DNA from: Limiplasma sp036652695
GTDB taxonomy: Bacteria; Bacillota; Clostridia; Christensenellales; Aristaeellaceae
Length of the DNA: 48,651 bases
Reading direction: 5' to 3'
Assembly: GCA_036652695.1 (NCBI GenBank)
Contig: JAVVVJ010000012.1
Location: 1 to 48,651, forward strand
Below, in pieces: positions 1 to 7,007 of the stretch. The notes beneath the pieces are model-generated. The model had not been told where the DNA came from. It made no database searches and was given only the letters and a program-made list of their open reading frames with translations. Each line of letters opens with the position of its first letter. Positions within the stretch are counted from its first letter, which is position 1. The position numbers and the translations under genes were made by a program.

Positions 1-34
1 TTTGCTGATTCTTTGGTTCAAGTGACGCGGTCAA
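1..34 (-). CDS. Possible 5' end of a gene leaving the window (partial)
   Basis: A TTG codon at 34 opens a frame that stays open to the window edge (11 codons). AAGGA-type Shine-Dalgarno sequence lies upstream, and a near-perfect sigma-A promoter at 85-113 points this way. TTG starts appear to be used elsewhere in this window. The competing ATG at 44 gives only an eight-codon peptide before a stop. Too little sequence is visible to suggest a function. Confidence 0.3.
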   Translation of the reverse strand, partial: MTASLEPKNQQ

Positions 35-84
35 TTTCCTTCATCCTTTCAAAGCGAAGCCTTCCCAACGATTTTCTGTCTGCA

Positions 85-113
85 ATTATATCGATTTCTC
101 CTTTTCTTGTCAA
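85..113 (-). promoter_or_regulatory. Strong sigma-A promoter reading out of the window
   Basis: On the minus strand TTGACA (108-113) and TATAAT (85-90) are separated by 17 bases, which is the exact vegetative consensus. Transcription would start near position 78 and drive whatever gene lies left of the window. It makes the weak ORF that runs across it (49-312, minus) unlikely to be a real gene. Confidence 0.8.
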
Positions 114-250
114 CTTTGGGAAAACGGCGGGCAGGTATAGCGGGCGCGTTGCAAATGGATAGGGCGTTGATCGTCCGTAAAGGCATCAACAAATGGCGCA
201 AGCAAGCAGCCGCAAACGCAGCTTTTCTGAACCGACTCGATTTTGCCGAA

Positions 251-269
251 GGGCTAGGTACGCTAGCCC
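251..269 (-). terminator. Short hairpin after the sigma factor gene
   Basis: A perfect 7-bp inverted repeat (GGGCTAG / CTAGCCC) with a five-base loop lies about 20 bases past the sigma-factor stop codon. It has no run of T on the minus strand, so it is at best a weak terminator or an RNA-stabilising stem. Confidence 0.3.
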
Positions 270-289
270 GTTCTGCCTGGTCTTGCGGA

Positions 290-808
290 TCAATCATTGA
301 AATACGCTCCACTCAGGGCGTTGCGGAGCTTCTCCTTCGCCCGCTTTATGCGATTTGATACAGAGGAATGGTTGATTCCCAAGGCTTCCGCAATTTCGTA
401 AACCGATAGGTTCTGATAATAGTAGAGCAGCAAAACGTCCTGTAGCTTGGGCGGTAGCTTCATGATTTCCGCTACCAGCTCCACCTCGGGCGCTGCGGAA
501 ACGGCTTCTGACGCCCACAGCGATTCCAGCGTCACCTGGCGATTCCTATGCCGAAACCAGCCTGAGCGTTTGATGTCGTGGCAGGTGTTGATGGCAATGC
601 GCATCAGCCAGGTTTTTTCACTGCATTCTCCCCGAAACGTAGAAATGGCTTTGAATGCTTTTAAAAAAGTTTCCTGCACCGCATCCTCCGCAAGCGATTT
701 GTCATGGAGGTAAATGCAGCACATGCGCAGCAGCGGTAGCTGATATTGCGTTACCAACTGGCAGAATGCTTGTTCTTGGAAAAAGCCTGACCCTGTAACA
801 GCTTCCAT
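290..808 (-). CDS. ECF-type RNA polymerase sigma factor
   Basis: A 172-residue sigma-70 family protein of the extracytoplasmic-function class. Region 2 spans about residues 10-80, with the core-binding pattern DAVQETFLKAF and the promoter-melting stretch TWLMRIAINTCHDIKR. Region 4 spans about 110-165 and ends in the helix-turn-helix SVYEIAEALGINHSSVSNRI. Region 3 is absent, as expected for this class. The ATG at 808 has GGAGG ten bases upstream. It is transcribed away from the 998-5692 gene set. No recognisable anti-sigma gene overlaps or follows it: the only downstream frame is short and crosses a strong promoter. Control may therefore come from the divergent extracytoplasmic proteins, or from a factor outside the window (inference). 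Confidence 0.9.
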   Translation of the reverse strand: MEAVTGSGFFQEQAFCQLVTQYQLPLLRMCCIYLHDKSLAEDAVQETFLKAFKAISTFRGECSEKTWLMRIAINTCHDIKRSGWFRHRNRQVTLESLWASEAVSAAPEVELVAEIMKLPPKLQDVLLLYYYQNLSVYEIAEALGINHSSVSNRIKRAKEKLRNALSGAYFND

Positions 809-923
809 TTACCGAACGCCTCCTATCCTAAAAAAGATGCATGGGGATTGGGAAAGGTTGCGTTTGGGACAATAAAACGTTGGTGGGGATGCGCGCACTG
901 CTGGATGGGAACTGGTGAAAAGC

Positions 924-952
924 TTGACGTAATAAGCATTTCGTGATATCGT
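924..952 (+). promoter_or_regulatory. Probable sigma-A promoter for the 998 gene set
   Basis: TTGACG (924-929) and TATCGT (947-952) are 17 bases apart, placing a start near 959, about 40 bases before the first ATG. I see no ECF-type promoter that I can support. Confidence 0.55.
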
Positions 953-997
953 AAACGCTGAAAAGCTATCTAAACCACGCAGTGCGAGGTGCAAGCC

Positions 998-2671
998 ATG
1001 AGTGAACGGTATCCAACCAACGATGATAAACAGGGGCGGGCAGAGCATCTGTTCGCTTCAAGAAATGTACATAGCCGCCAGCCGGGGGAAGCGGTCGAGC
1101 CGGAATCAATGCCGGACGGCATTTATGAACCCAATGAGCCGCAGCAGGCTACGCAGACAGCGGCATCCTTTCCCGCCTACGATGATTATCTGCCCAACGA
1201 GCCGGAGCCGTCCAGCTATGCGCCGCCGCCTGAGGTGGAAGCCAATTTTTCCGCATATTACCGGCGGGATGGGGGAGCTGAGGAGCTGCCTGCGGCAGAA
1301 CCCGCCTTTGCGCCGCCGCCCAAGCTGGATCTGTTTGGGAGCTATGCCGATGCGTGGCATCCGGAGGAAGCGGAGCAGCCAGCGCTTCCCCAGAGCAATG
1401 TGTATCGCCCCAGAGAGGTGACGTGGGCGGATACCGAGCGCCGAAACGTAGCGGTTTCCGCTGAGGGCGGCTATCAGGTGCAGGAAGAGCACAAAGGCTC
1501 TCACCGCCGCCGTAGGCATGTGCTGCGCGCTGTGATTGGCACATTGGTGGTGCTCGCGCTGATCGGCGGGAGCGCATACCTGCTACGCGATCAGCTCACG
1601 CCGCTGGTCAACCAGCTTTTGGGACACTCTGCCATTGGTACGGAGGCGCCCTTTGAGGCGCTTGTTACGCCTGCGCCCATCAAGGGCTATGACGCCGCGC
1701 CAGCGGTGCAGGTAGCGCCACAGGCGCGCAGCGCCATTAGCGAGATTAGCGGAACGGTGAATATGGAAACCTACACCGTTACCGATGCCAACGTACTCAC
1801 CCGCAACCTCCGCAGCGATGGCAGCTATGATTTCTACCTCTTTACGGGGGAGGATGGCAAGCTGCTTGGCTATTATGAGGGCTTGGGTGCGCGGGATATG
1901 GTTCCGCTGGCAGATGGTAATTTTTACGTAAAGCAGCCCCCTTATTTGATCAACCGCAAGGGCTCTGCCCTCATTCGGCTCGATGAGCTGCAAAAGGTGA
2001 TGGGGGAGAGACTGGTGCTTCATCAGCTGCTTGGCGGCTGGGCCATCGTGGAAAACGAGGCCGGAACGATGCGCAACTATATCGACCCAAGCGGGCATTT
2101 GTTGAGCCAACTGTGGTTTTCGCGCGCCTTTCCCTTCACGGGCGGCTCAACCATCGGCTATGTGGATACCGGTAGCCTGACCGATTTGGAAAACCGCTAT
2201 TTGCTGTATGTGCTAGATGCAAATGGGAATATGGTGCGTTGGACAAGCGCCGCCTCCACAGCGGGGGTGGTTGGGTCGGCGTGTAACGCGGCCTATATGA
2301 ACGATGGCAAGCTGTATTCACTTGCGGATATCGAAGCGCCGCTGGCGATCACGGATCAGGTTTCCATGTATCTGGATTGCGATGCGATGGTTGTGCGCGA
2401 TTCGCAAAGCGGCAAGTATGCCCTGTACGTGCATGGCGAGCGGCATTACGATTTTGAGTATGACAGCATTGTGCCCGTGGAATGCGAGGTGCAGTGGGCG
2501 AAGCGGAGCGCGAGCGGCGCGGGGGGAACGCTGGAGCTGTACGCCGTGACCGAGGCGGCCTATCCGCAGCCGCTGTCGCATTATTTTGTGCTGATGAAGG
2601 ATGGCAAAGCAGAATATGTCGCGCTTTCCACCGATTCGGCGTACCCAATTTTGCTTGACGATTTGCTCTGA
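998..2671 (+). CDS. Single-pass membrane protein with extracytoplasmic WG-repeat-like domain
   Basis: A 557-residue protein of no recognised family. The ATG at 998 is preferred over a GTG at 989 because GAGGTG lies six bases before it. The first 175 residues are acidic, Pro-rich and probably disordered and cytoplasmic. A basic HRRRRH stretch then leads into one membrane helix at about 178-198. The rest (about 200-557) lies outside the membrane and is rich in beta-strand patterns such as YLFTGEDGKLLGYY and YVLDANGNMVRW, resembling WG-type repeats. It is followed after 14 bases by a secreted-protein gene and is divergent from the ECF sigma gene. A role in envelope sensing is only an inference. 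Confidence 0.7.
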   Translation: MSERYPTNDDKQGRAEHLFASRNVHSRQPGEAVEPESMPDGIYEPNEPQQATQTAASFPAYDDYLPNEPEPSSYAPPPEVEANFSAYYRRDGGAEELPAAEPAFAPPPKLDLFGSYADAWHPEEAEQPALPQSNVYRPREVTWADTERRNVAVSAEGGYQVQEEHKGSHRRRRHVLRAVIGTLVVLALIGGSAYLLRDQLTPLVNQLLGHSAIGTEAPFEALVTPAPIKGYDAAPAVQVAPQARSAISEISGTVNMETYTVTDANVLTRNLRSDGSYDFYLFTGEDGKLLGYYEGLGARDMVPLADGNFYVKQPPYLINRKGSALIRLDELQKVMGERLVLHQLLGGWAIVENEAGTMRNYIDPSGHLLSQLWFSRAFPFTGGSTIGYVDTGSLTDLENRYLLYVLDANGNMVRWTSAASTAGVVGSACNAAYMNDGKLYSLADIEAPLAITDQVSMYLDCDAMVVRDSQSGKYALYVHGERHYDFEYDSIVPVECEVQWAKRSASGAGGTLELYAVTEAAYPQPLSHYFVLMKDGKAEYVALSTDSAYPILLDDLL

Positions 2672-2685
2672 AACGGAGGCAATGA

Positions 2686-4551
2686 ATGATGAAACGATTT
2701 TTTGCACTGCTGCTGGCGCTTTGCCTGCTGATACCCAATTTGGCTATCGGCGAGGATGAAAACACGGTGACTGAGGATGTAAGCGCCTACGGCGTTACGG
2801 TGATGCGCCACCACGAGGTGAGCACAGCGGGCAAGCAGCGCCTTGCGCTGGATTACCCCACCTTTGAGAGCGAAAACGCCACATTGGCAACCTTTTTGAC
2901 TGATAGCATCACTGCACCGATCCTCTCCCTGCGAAAGCTGGGGCAGATGGCAGAGGATGATGCTTACGCGGATGGCGGGATGGATATCATTCGCAGCGGC
3001 TATTACGCGTCGCTGGATTTTGAAAACCTGCTTTCTGTGGAAGCAACGGTTAGCAACCGCGCGGCGGGCAGTGAAACCACCGATACCCAGTTCTTTTTCC
3101 GCATTGTGGAGCTGAGCAGCGGCCGCATTGTGACGGTGGACGAGCTGTTTGATGAAACTGCCGCGCAGGTTTCCGCCGCCGTGAAGGAGGCCGTGTACGC
3201 GCAGACCCATGCGAAGAACCTGCTGCTGGAATCGATTACGGACGCGGCGAGCGTGCCAGCGCCCAACTCCTATTTTTTGAGCAAGGACGTATTCCGCACG
3301 ATTTTTGCCGCCAACACGCTAAGCGCGAGCGCCATTGTGGTGGATATCCCGTGGGCGGAGCTGATGCTGACGCCATCGGCGATGCTAACGCCCGCTGATG
3401 AAAACGCGGCTTCCGCGGAGCTTGAAGCGCAAGCCCCCGCCGCTACACAGCAGGGGGATCTCCCATCGCAGCCGCCTGTGCAGGACGCGCTTGAAACGGC
3501 GACGGATGCGGCTGAAACGCTGCCGACGGATGCGCCNNNNNNNNNNNNNNNNNNNNNNNNNNNNNNNNNNNNNNNNNNNNNNNNNNNNNNNNNNNNNNNN
3601 NNNNNNNNNNNNNNNNNNNNNNNNNNNNNNNNNNNNACGCTGGAGCCGAACTTTTCCTTGCCCCCGGTGATCACGCCCACCCCCATGCCTGTTGCGGGAA
3701 ATGACGCGATCATTGTGGATGTGCTTACGCACGGCCTGTGGAAACCCTTGGGCACCGATGGCGAAACGTACTATCAGTTTACGGCGGATGGCAAGCTGCT
3801 CACCGTGAACGTGTCCAGCTATACCATGAACGAGGGCGTGCTTGCCAGCGATGCGATGAGCGGCACCGTGGATATCGGCAGCGACAGCGCCTTCACGCTA
3901 CGCACGGATAGCGGCGCGCCCATGGGATACGTGCTCAACCGCGCCGGGGAGGCCGTTGCGCCGGAGGAATTTGTGACTCCCTCGCCTACGCCGGTACCCA
4001 CGCCCACGCCAAGCCCCACGCCTGTGCCCACCCTAGCGCCTACCCCAGCGCCTACGCCCACCCTTTCGCCCTACGAGCAGGCGCTTTTACAAGCGCCCTC
4101 CCTTGCGACGCTGAGTGACGCGTCCTTTGAAAAGGCAAAGACGTTTAAGGTGTACAGTGCTCCCGATGAAAAATCCTTCCGGGATAGCAAGGCGCAGGTC
4201 ACCACGGATGAAACGGTCAAAATCTACGGCGTGGTGGATCACTGGGTGCTTGTGAGCTACAGCATTGGCAATGGCAGCAGAGGGCGCTTGGGTTATATTG
4301 AGGATTCTACACTGCTAAACCCCGATAGCGTGGCGAAGCTCGCGCTTGTGTCCTTGCCCATGACGCTTACCAAGAACGCCGAGGCGACGGATGACCCGCT
4401 CAATGGCAAAGGCACCATTACCAAGCTCAAAAAGGGCGACAGCGTAACGCTGCTGGCCTTTATGGGCAGCGAATGGGCCTATGTGGAAACCACTTACGAA
4501 AGCAAACTGTGCCGCCTGTTTATCCCTCAAGCGGCGTTGATGGAGGAATAG
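2686..4551 (+). CDS. Secreted protein: DUF3298/RsiV-like N-terminus, Pro-Thr linker, two SH3-like domains
   Basis: The protein starts MMKRFFALLLALCLLIPN, a clear signal peptide cut near residue 22. GGAGG lies six bases upstream. Residues about 30-220 contain a pattern (FFRIVELSSGRIVTVDELF) that resembles the DUF3298 fold found in RsiV-type proteins; this is a tentative call. An Ala/Pro-rich region is interrupted by a 100-N gap (3537-3636), so the true length is unknown. A Pro-Thr linker at about 3979-4070 leads to two C-terminal SH3-like modules (FKVYSAPDEKSF onward, and LPMTLTKNAEATDDP onward), which usually bind cell wall or peptide. It is probably co-transcribed with the genes on either side; the AAA+ gene starts one base after its stop. 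Confidence 0.7.
   Translation: MMKRFFALLLALCLLIPNLAIGEDENTVTEDVSAYGVTVMRHHEVSTAGKQRLALDYPTFESENATLATFLTDSITAPILSLRKLGQMAEDDAYADGGMDIIRSGYYASLDFENLLSVEATVSNRAAGSETTDTQFFFRIVELSSGRIVTVDELFDETAAQVSAAVKEAVYAQTHAKNLLLESITDAASVPAPNSYFLSKDVFRTIFAANTLSASAIVVDIPWAELMLTPSAMLTPADENAASAELEAQAPAATQQGDLPSQPPVQDALETATDAAETLPTDAXXXXXXXXXXXXXXXXXXXXXXXXXXXXXXXXXXTLEPNFSLPPVITPTPMPVAGNDAIIVDVLTHGLWKPLGTDGETYYQFTADGKLLTVNVSSYTMNEGVLASDAMSGTVDIGSDSAFTLRTDSGAPMGYVLNRAGEAVAPEEFVTPSPTPVPTPTPSPTPVPTLAPTPAPTPTLSPYEQALLQAPSLATLSDASFEKAKTFKVYSAPDEKSFRDSKAQVTTDETVKIYGVVDHWVLVSYSIGNGSRGRLGYIEDSTLLNPDSVAKLALVSLPMTLTKNAEATDDPLNGKGTITKLKKGDSVTLLAFMGSEWAYVETTYESKLCRLFIPQAALMEE
3537..3636. other. Assembly gap of 100 N
   Basis: Exactly 100 N inside the low-complexity Ala/Pro/Thr region of the secreted-protein gene. 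The round number suggests a placeholder. The reading frame happens to continue across it as written, but the real length is unknown. Confidence 0.95.
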
Positions 4552-4552
4552 C

Positions 4553-5692
4553 ATGGATCGCAAGGATGAAATCATCAGGTTGCAGATGGATGTCATCAGC
4601 CAAATGACGCGAAGCAACCTCGGGCGCATTGCGGATGACCTGTGGGGCACGCCGGAGCTTATGCCGCCTGTGCAAGCGGAAAAAACGGAGCTGGAACGGC
4701 ATTGCGCAGACGTTGTTACTCCGCAGGGGAAGCCCGAGCAGCCTGCCGCAAGCGCCGTGCAAAAAACCGAAGCCGCCAAAGCGGAGCAGGAAGCGAATAA
4801 GCCCGAAAAAATAGAGGATCTCAAAAAGGAGCTTGAGGAATACATCGGACTTTCCACAGTGAAAAAAGAAGTGGAAAGCCTAATCAACCTTGTGATGGTG
4901 CAAAAGCTGCGCAGGCAAAACGATCTGCCGGTGGAGGAGCTATCGCTGCATATGGTGTTTTCCGGCAATCCCGGCACAGGTAAAACGATGATTGCGCGGC
5001 TGATGTCGCGGATTTACAAAAGCCTTGGCATCCTTTCCAAGGGGCAGCTCGTTGAGGTGGATCGCAGTGGGCTGGTGGCGGGCTTCGTGGGTCAAACGGC
5101 CATCAAGACCGATGAGGTAATCAAAAAGGCGCTAGGCGGCGTGCTCTTTATTGACGAGGCCTATGCGCTGACCAACCGGGGCGGGAATGATTACGGTCAA
5201 GAAGCGGTCGATACGCTGCTGAAGGCCATGGAGGATCATCGTGATGACCTGATTGTAATTGTGGCGGGCTATATTGAGCTGATGGAGGATTTTGTACACT
5301 CCAACCCCGGGCTTGAAAGCCGCTTCAACCGCTTTCTGCATTTTTCGGATTATACGGTGCAGGAGATGCTGGACATCTTCGATATGCGCTGCCGCAAGAG
5401 CGGCTACACGCTTGCCGAGGATGCCCGCGATCTGCTCAAGAGCCTGCTGGCGCTCTACAGCTTGGATGAAAAGGGCTTTGGCAACGCGCGCGGCGTGCGC
5501 AACCTGTTTGAGCGTGCGGTGAGCGCACAGGCAAACAGGCTGGCAAAGGAGGAAACCATCACGCGGGAGGAGCTGCTGCTGCTCAACAGCGATGACATCC
5601 GCACGGCTGGAGGCACCGCGGATGCCATGGCAGGGGAAGCGGCGAATGCCGCGCATGAAAGCGCCAAGGAGCGGCAGAGCGAAAAGCAATAA
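4553..5692 (+). CDS. AAA+ ATPase of the SpoVK/CbbX family
   Basis: A 379-residue protein. The first 85 residues are charged and variable. The AAA+ module follows: Walker A GNPGTGKT at about residues 138-145, Walker B VLFIDEAYAL at about 196-205, a sensor-1 region VIVAGY, and an arginine-finger stretch NPGLESRFNRFLHF. The helical lid follows to about residue 350, then an Ala-rich tail. The family includes SpoVK (mother-cell sporulation), CbbX (Rubisco activase) and EccA (type VII secretion). Without Rubisco or ESX genes nearby, a SpoVK-like role in a spore former is the most natural reading, though unproven. The ATG has TGGAGGA six bases upstream. Confidence 0.85.
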   Translation: MDRKDEIIRLQMDVISQMTRSNLGRIADDLWGTPELMPPVQAEKTELERHCADVVTPQGKPEQPAASAVQKTEAAKAEQEANKPEKIEDLKKELEEYIGLSTVKKEVESLINLVMVQKLRRQNDLPVEELSLHMVFSGNPGTGKTMIARLMSRIYKSLGILSKGQLVEVDRSGLVAGFVGQTAIKTDEVIKKALGGVLFIDEAYALTNRGGNDYGQEAVDTLLKAMEDHRDDLIVIVAGYIELMEDFVHSNPGLESRFNRFLHFSDYTVQEMLDIFDMRCRKSGYTLAEDARDLLKSLLALYSLDEKGFGNARGVRNLFERAVSAQANRLAKEETITREELLLLNSDDIRTAGGTADAMAGEAANAAHESAKERQSEKQ

Positions 5693-5697
5693 CGCAA

Positions 5698-5727
5698 AGG
5701 AGGCTGGGCAGTACGCTCCAGCCTCCT
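5698..5727. terminator. Bidirectional terminator between convergent genes
   Basis: AGGAGGCTGG and CCAGCCTCCT form a perfect 10-bp stem with a ten-base loop. It is followed by ATTTGATT on the plus strand and by TTTGCGTT on the minus strand. It sits between the convergent AAA+ ATPase and ABC permease genes and can serve both. Confidence 0.75.
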
Positions 5728-5744
5728 ATTTGATTGTGTACGCT

Positions 5745-7007
5745 TTACCCTTGTTGACGGGCGCGAAGGTTGGTTTTAGCGGTCGATGCGCTGCGCCACG
5801 CGTACATGACCAACGCAAGGGCGATAACGCCATACGACATAAACACGCGGAAGTATTCGCCTACATTGGGGTCGCCAAACAGGTTCTTGCCCGCGTCCTG
5901 CGCCACGATGAACAACGTATGGAAGATCAAGCAGCCGATGAGCGCTTGCCCGTTGGTCGCGCGGTCGATGGACGCGCCGCCAACCAAAATGGCAGCGCCC
6001 GCGTAGAGGCCGACCATCTCATGCGCTGCGTAGGTTTGCAGCGTGCCAAGGTTTTGCAGGAACAAAATCTGCCCCCAGCCTGCGAGCACGGTGGAAATCA
6101 CAATGGCGATGATGCGCGTGCGGTTGACGTTGATACCAGCGGCATTGGCTACCGTCATGCTTTGACCCACGGCTCTAAATTTCTGACCGAGGCGCGTTTT
6201 CATGATCGCCACATTGAACAGGCACAGCAGACCCACAATCAGGAATGTGACGGCTGGCACGGTGATTCCAGCAAAGCACGCGGTGATTGGGGGAACAAAG
6301 TAGAGCCCGCAGAGCACAACCGCTGTGGTGAGGAGCATCGCGGCTTTTTTTGTGGCAATTTTCTTGAGCACCAACAGCAACACCGCCCCCAACACCACAA
6401 TGCCCGTGACCGCTAGGACGGCTGTGGTGAAGGGAATCTGCCAGAGCTTGTCCACAACCTTATACAGGCCAACGTCACCCATCAGGTTGAGGGTGTTGCG
6501 GATGCCGGTGGAGCCAACAATGGTTACCTTTTGCGACATCGGGATCACGTTTCCGAAGATGAACAGGAACAGCAGCTGGTAAAGCCCGGTGGCAAAGTAA
6601 CCCAGAATCATGGAACCGATGGTTTCCTGACCCTTCATTTTGTTCATCAGCGAACCAATGCCCACACCGAATACCGCCGCTAGCGGAACGGTGATGAGCG
6701 CGGCAAGCGCGATGCCAGCAATGCCTGTAAAGCCCCAGTTGATCACAAACAGCAGCGCGATTTGCGCGGCCATTGCGCCAATGGTGATGGCAAAGTTGAT
6801 GCCCATGCCCGCCACGATGGGGATAATCAGCGCCATGACGATGAACAGGTTGCGCGTGAGGCGCGCGACCAGAGAGCTGAACACATAGTTCAGCGTCTGG
6901 CCGGAGAAAAACACAAAGACGATGCTGATGATGAGGAATACATAGGTTACGATGTAGTTACGGATGTTTGCCAGCAGCTTTTGTCCAAAGCTCTTTTGAT
7001 CAGGCAT
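5745..7007 (-). CDS. ABC importer permease (BPD_transp_2 type)
   Basis: A 420-residue, highly hydrophobic protein with roughly ten membrane helices, of the permease class used by ribose/BMP-type importers. The family loop GQSMTVANAAGINVNRTRI, which contacts the ATPase, is visible in the second half, followed by AAILVGGASIDRAT. The ATG at 7007 is chosen over a GTG at 7016 because GGAGG lies eight bases upstream of the ATG. It overlaps the end of the preceding permease gene by eight bases, which implies coupled translation. Last gene of the DUF3798 transporter operon. Confidence 0.85.
   Translation of the reverse strand: MPDQKSFGQKLLANIRNYIVTYVFLIISIVFVFFSGQTLNYVFSSLVARLTRNLFIVMALIIPIVAGMGINFAITIGAMAAQIALLFVINWGFTGIAGIALAALITVPLAAVFGVGIGSLMNKMKGQETIGSMILGYFATGLYQLLFLFIFGNVIPMSQKVTIVGSTGIRNTLNLMGDVGLYKVVDKLWQIPFTTAVLAVTGIVVLGAVLLLVLKKIATKKAAMLLTTAVVLCGLYFVPPITACFAGITVPAVTFLIVGLLCLFNVAIMKTRLGQKFRAVGQSMTVANAAGINVNRTRIIAIVISTVLAGWGQILFLQNLGTLQTYAAHEMVGLYAGAAILVGGASIDRATNGQALIGCLIFHTLFIVAQDAGKNLFGDPNVGEYFRVFMSYGVIALALVMYAWRSASTAKTNLRARQQG

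Noticed and set aside
49..312. Minus-strand frame overlapping the sigma-factor stop, at first a candidate anti-sigma gene
   Set aside because: It has no membrane helix or zinc-type anti-sigma motif, contains a hairpin and runs across a perfect sigma-A promoter.
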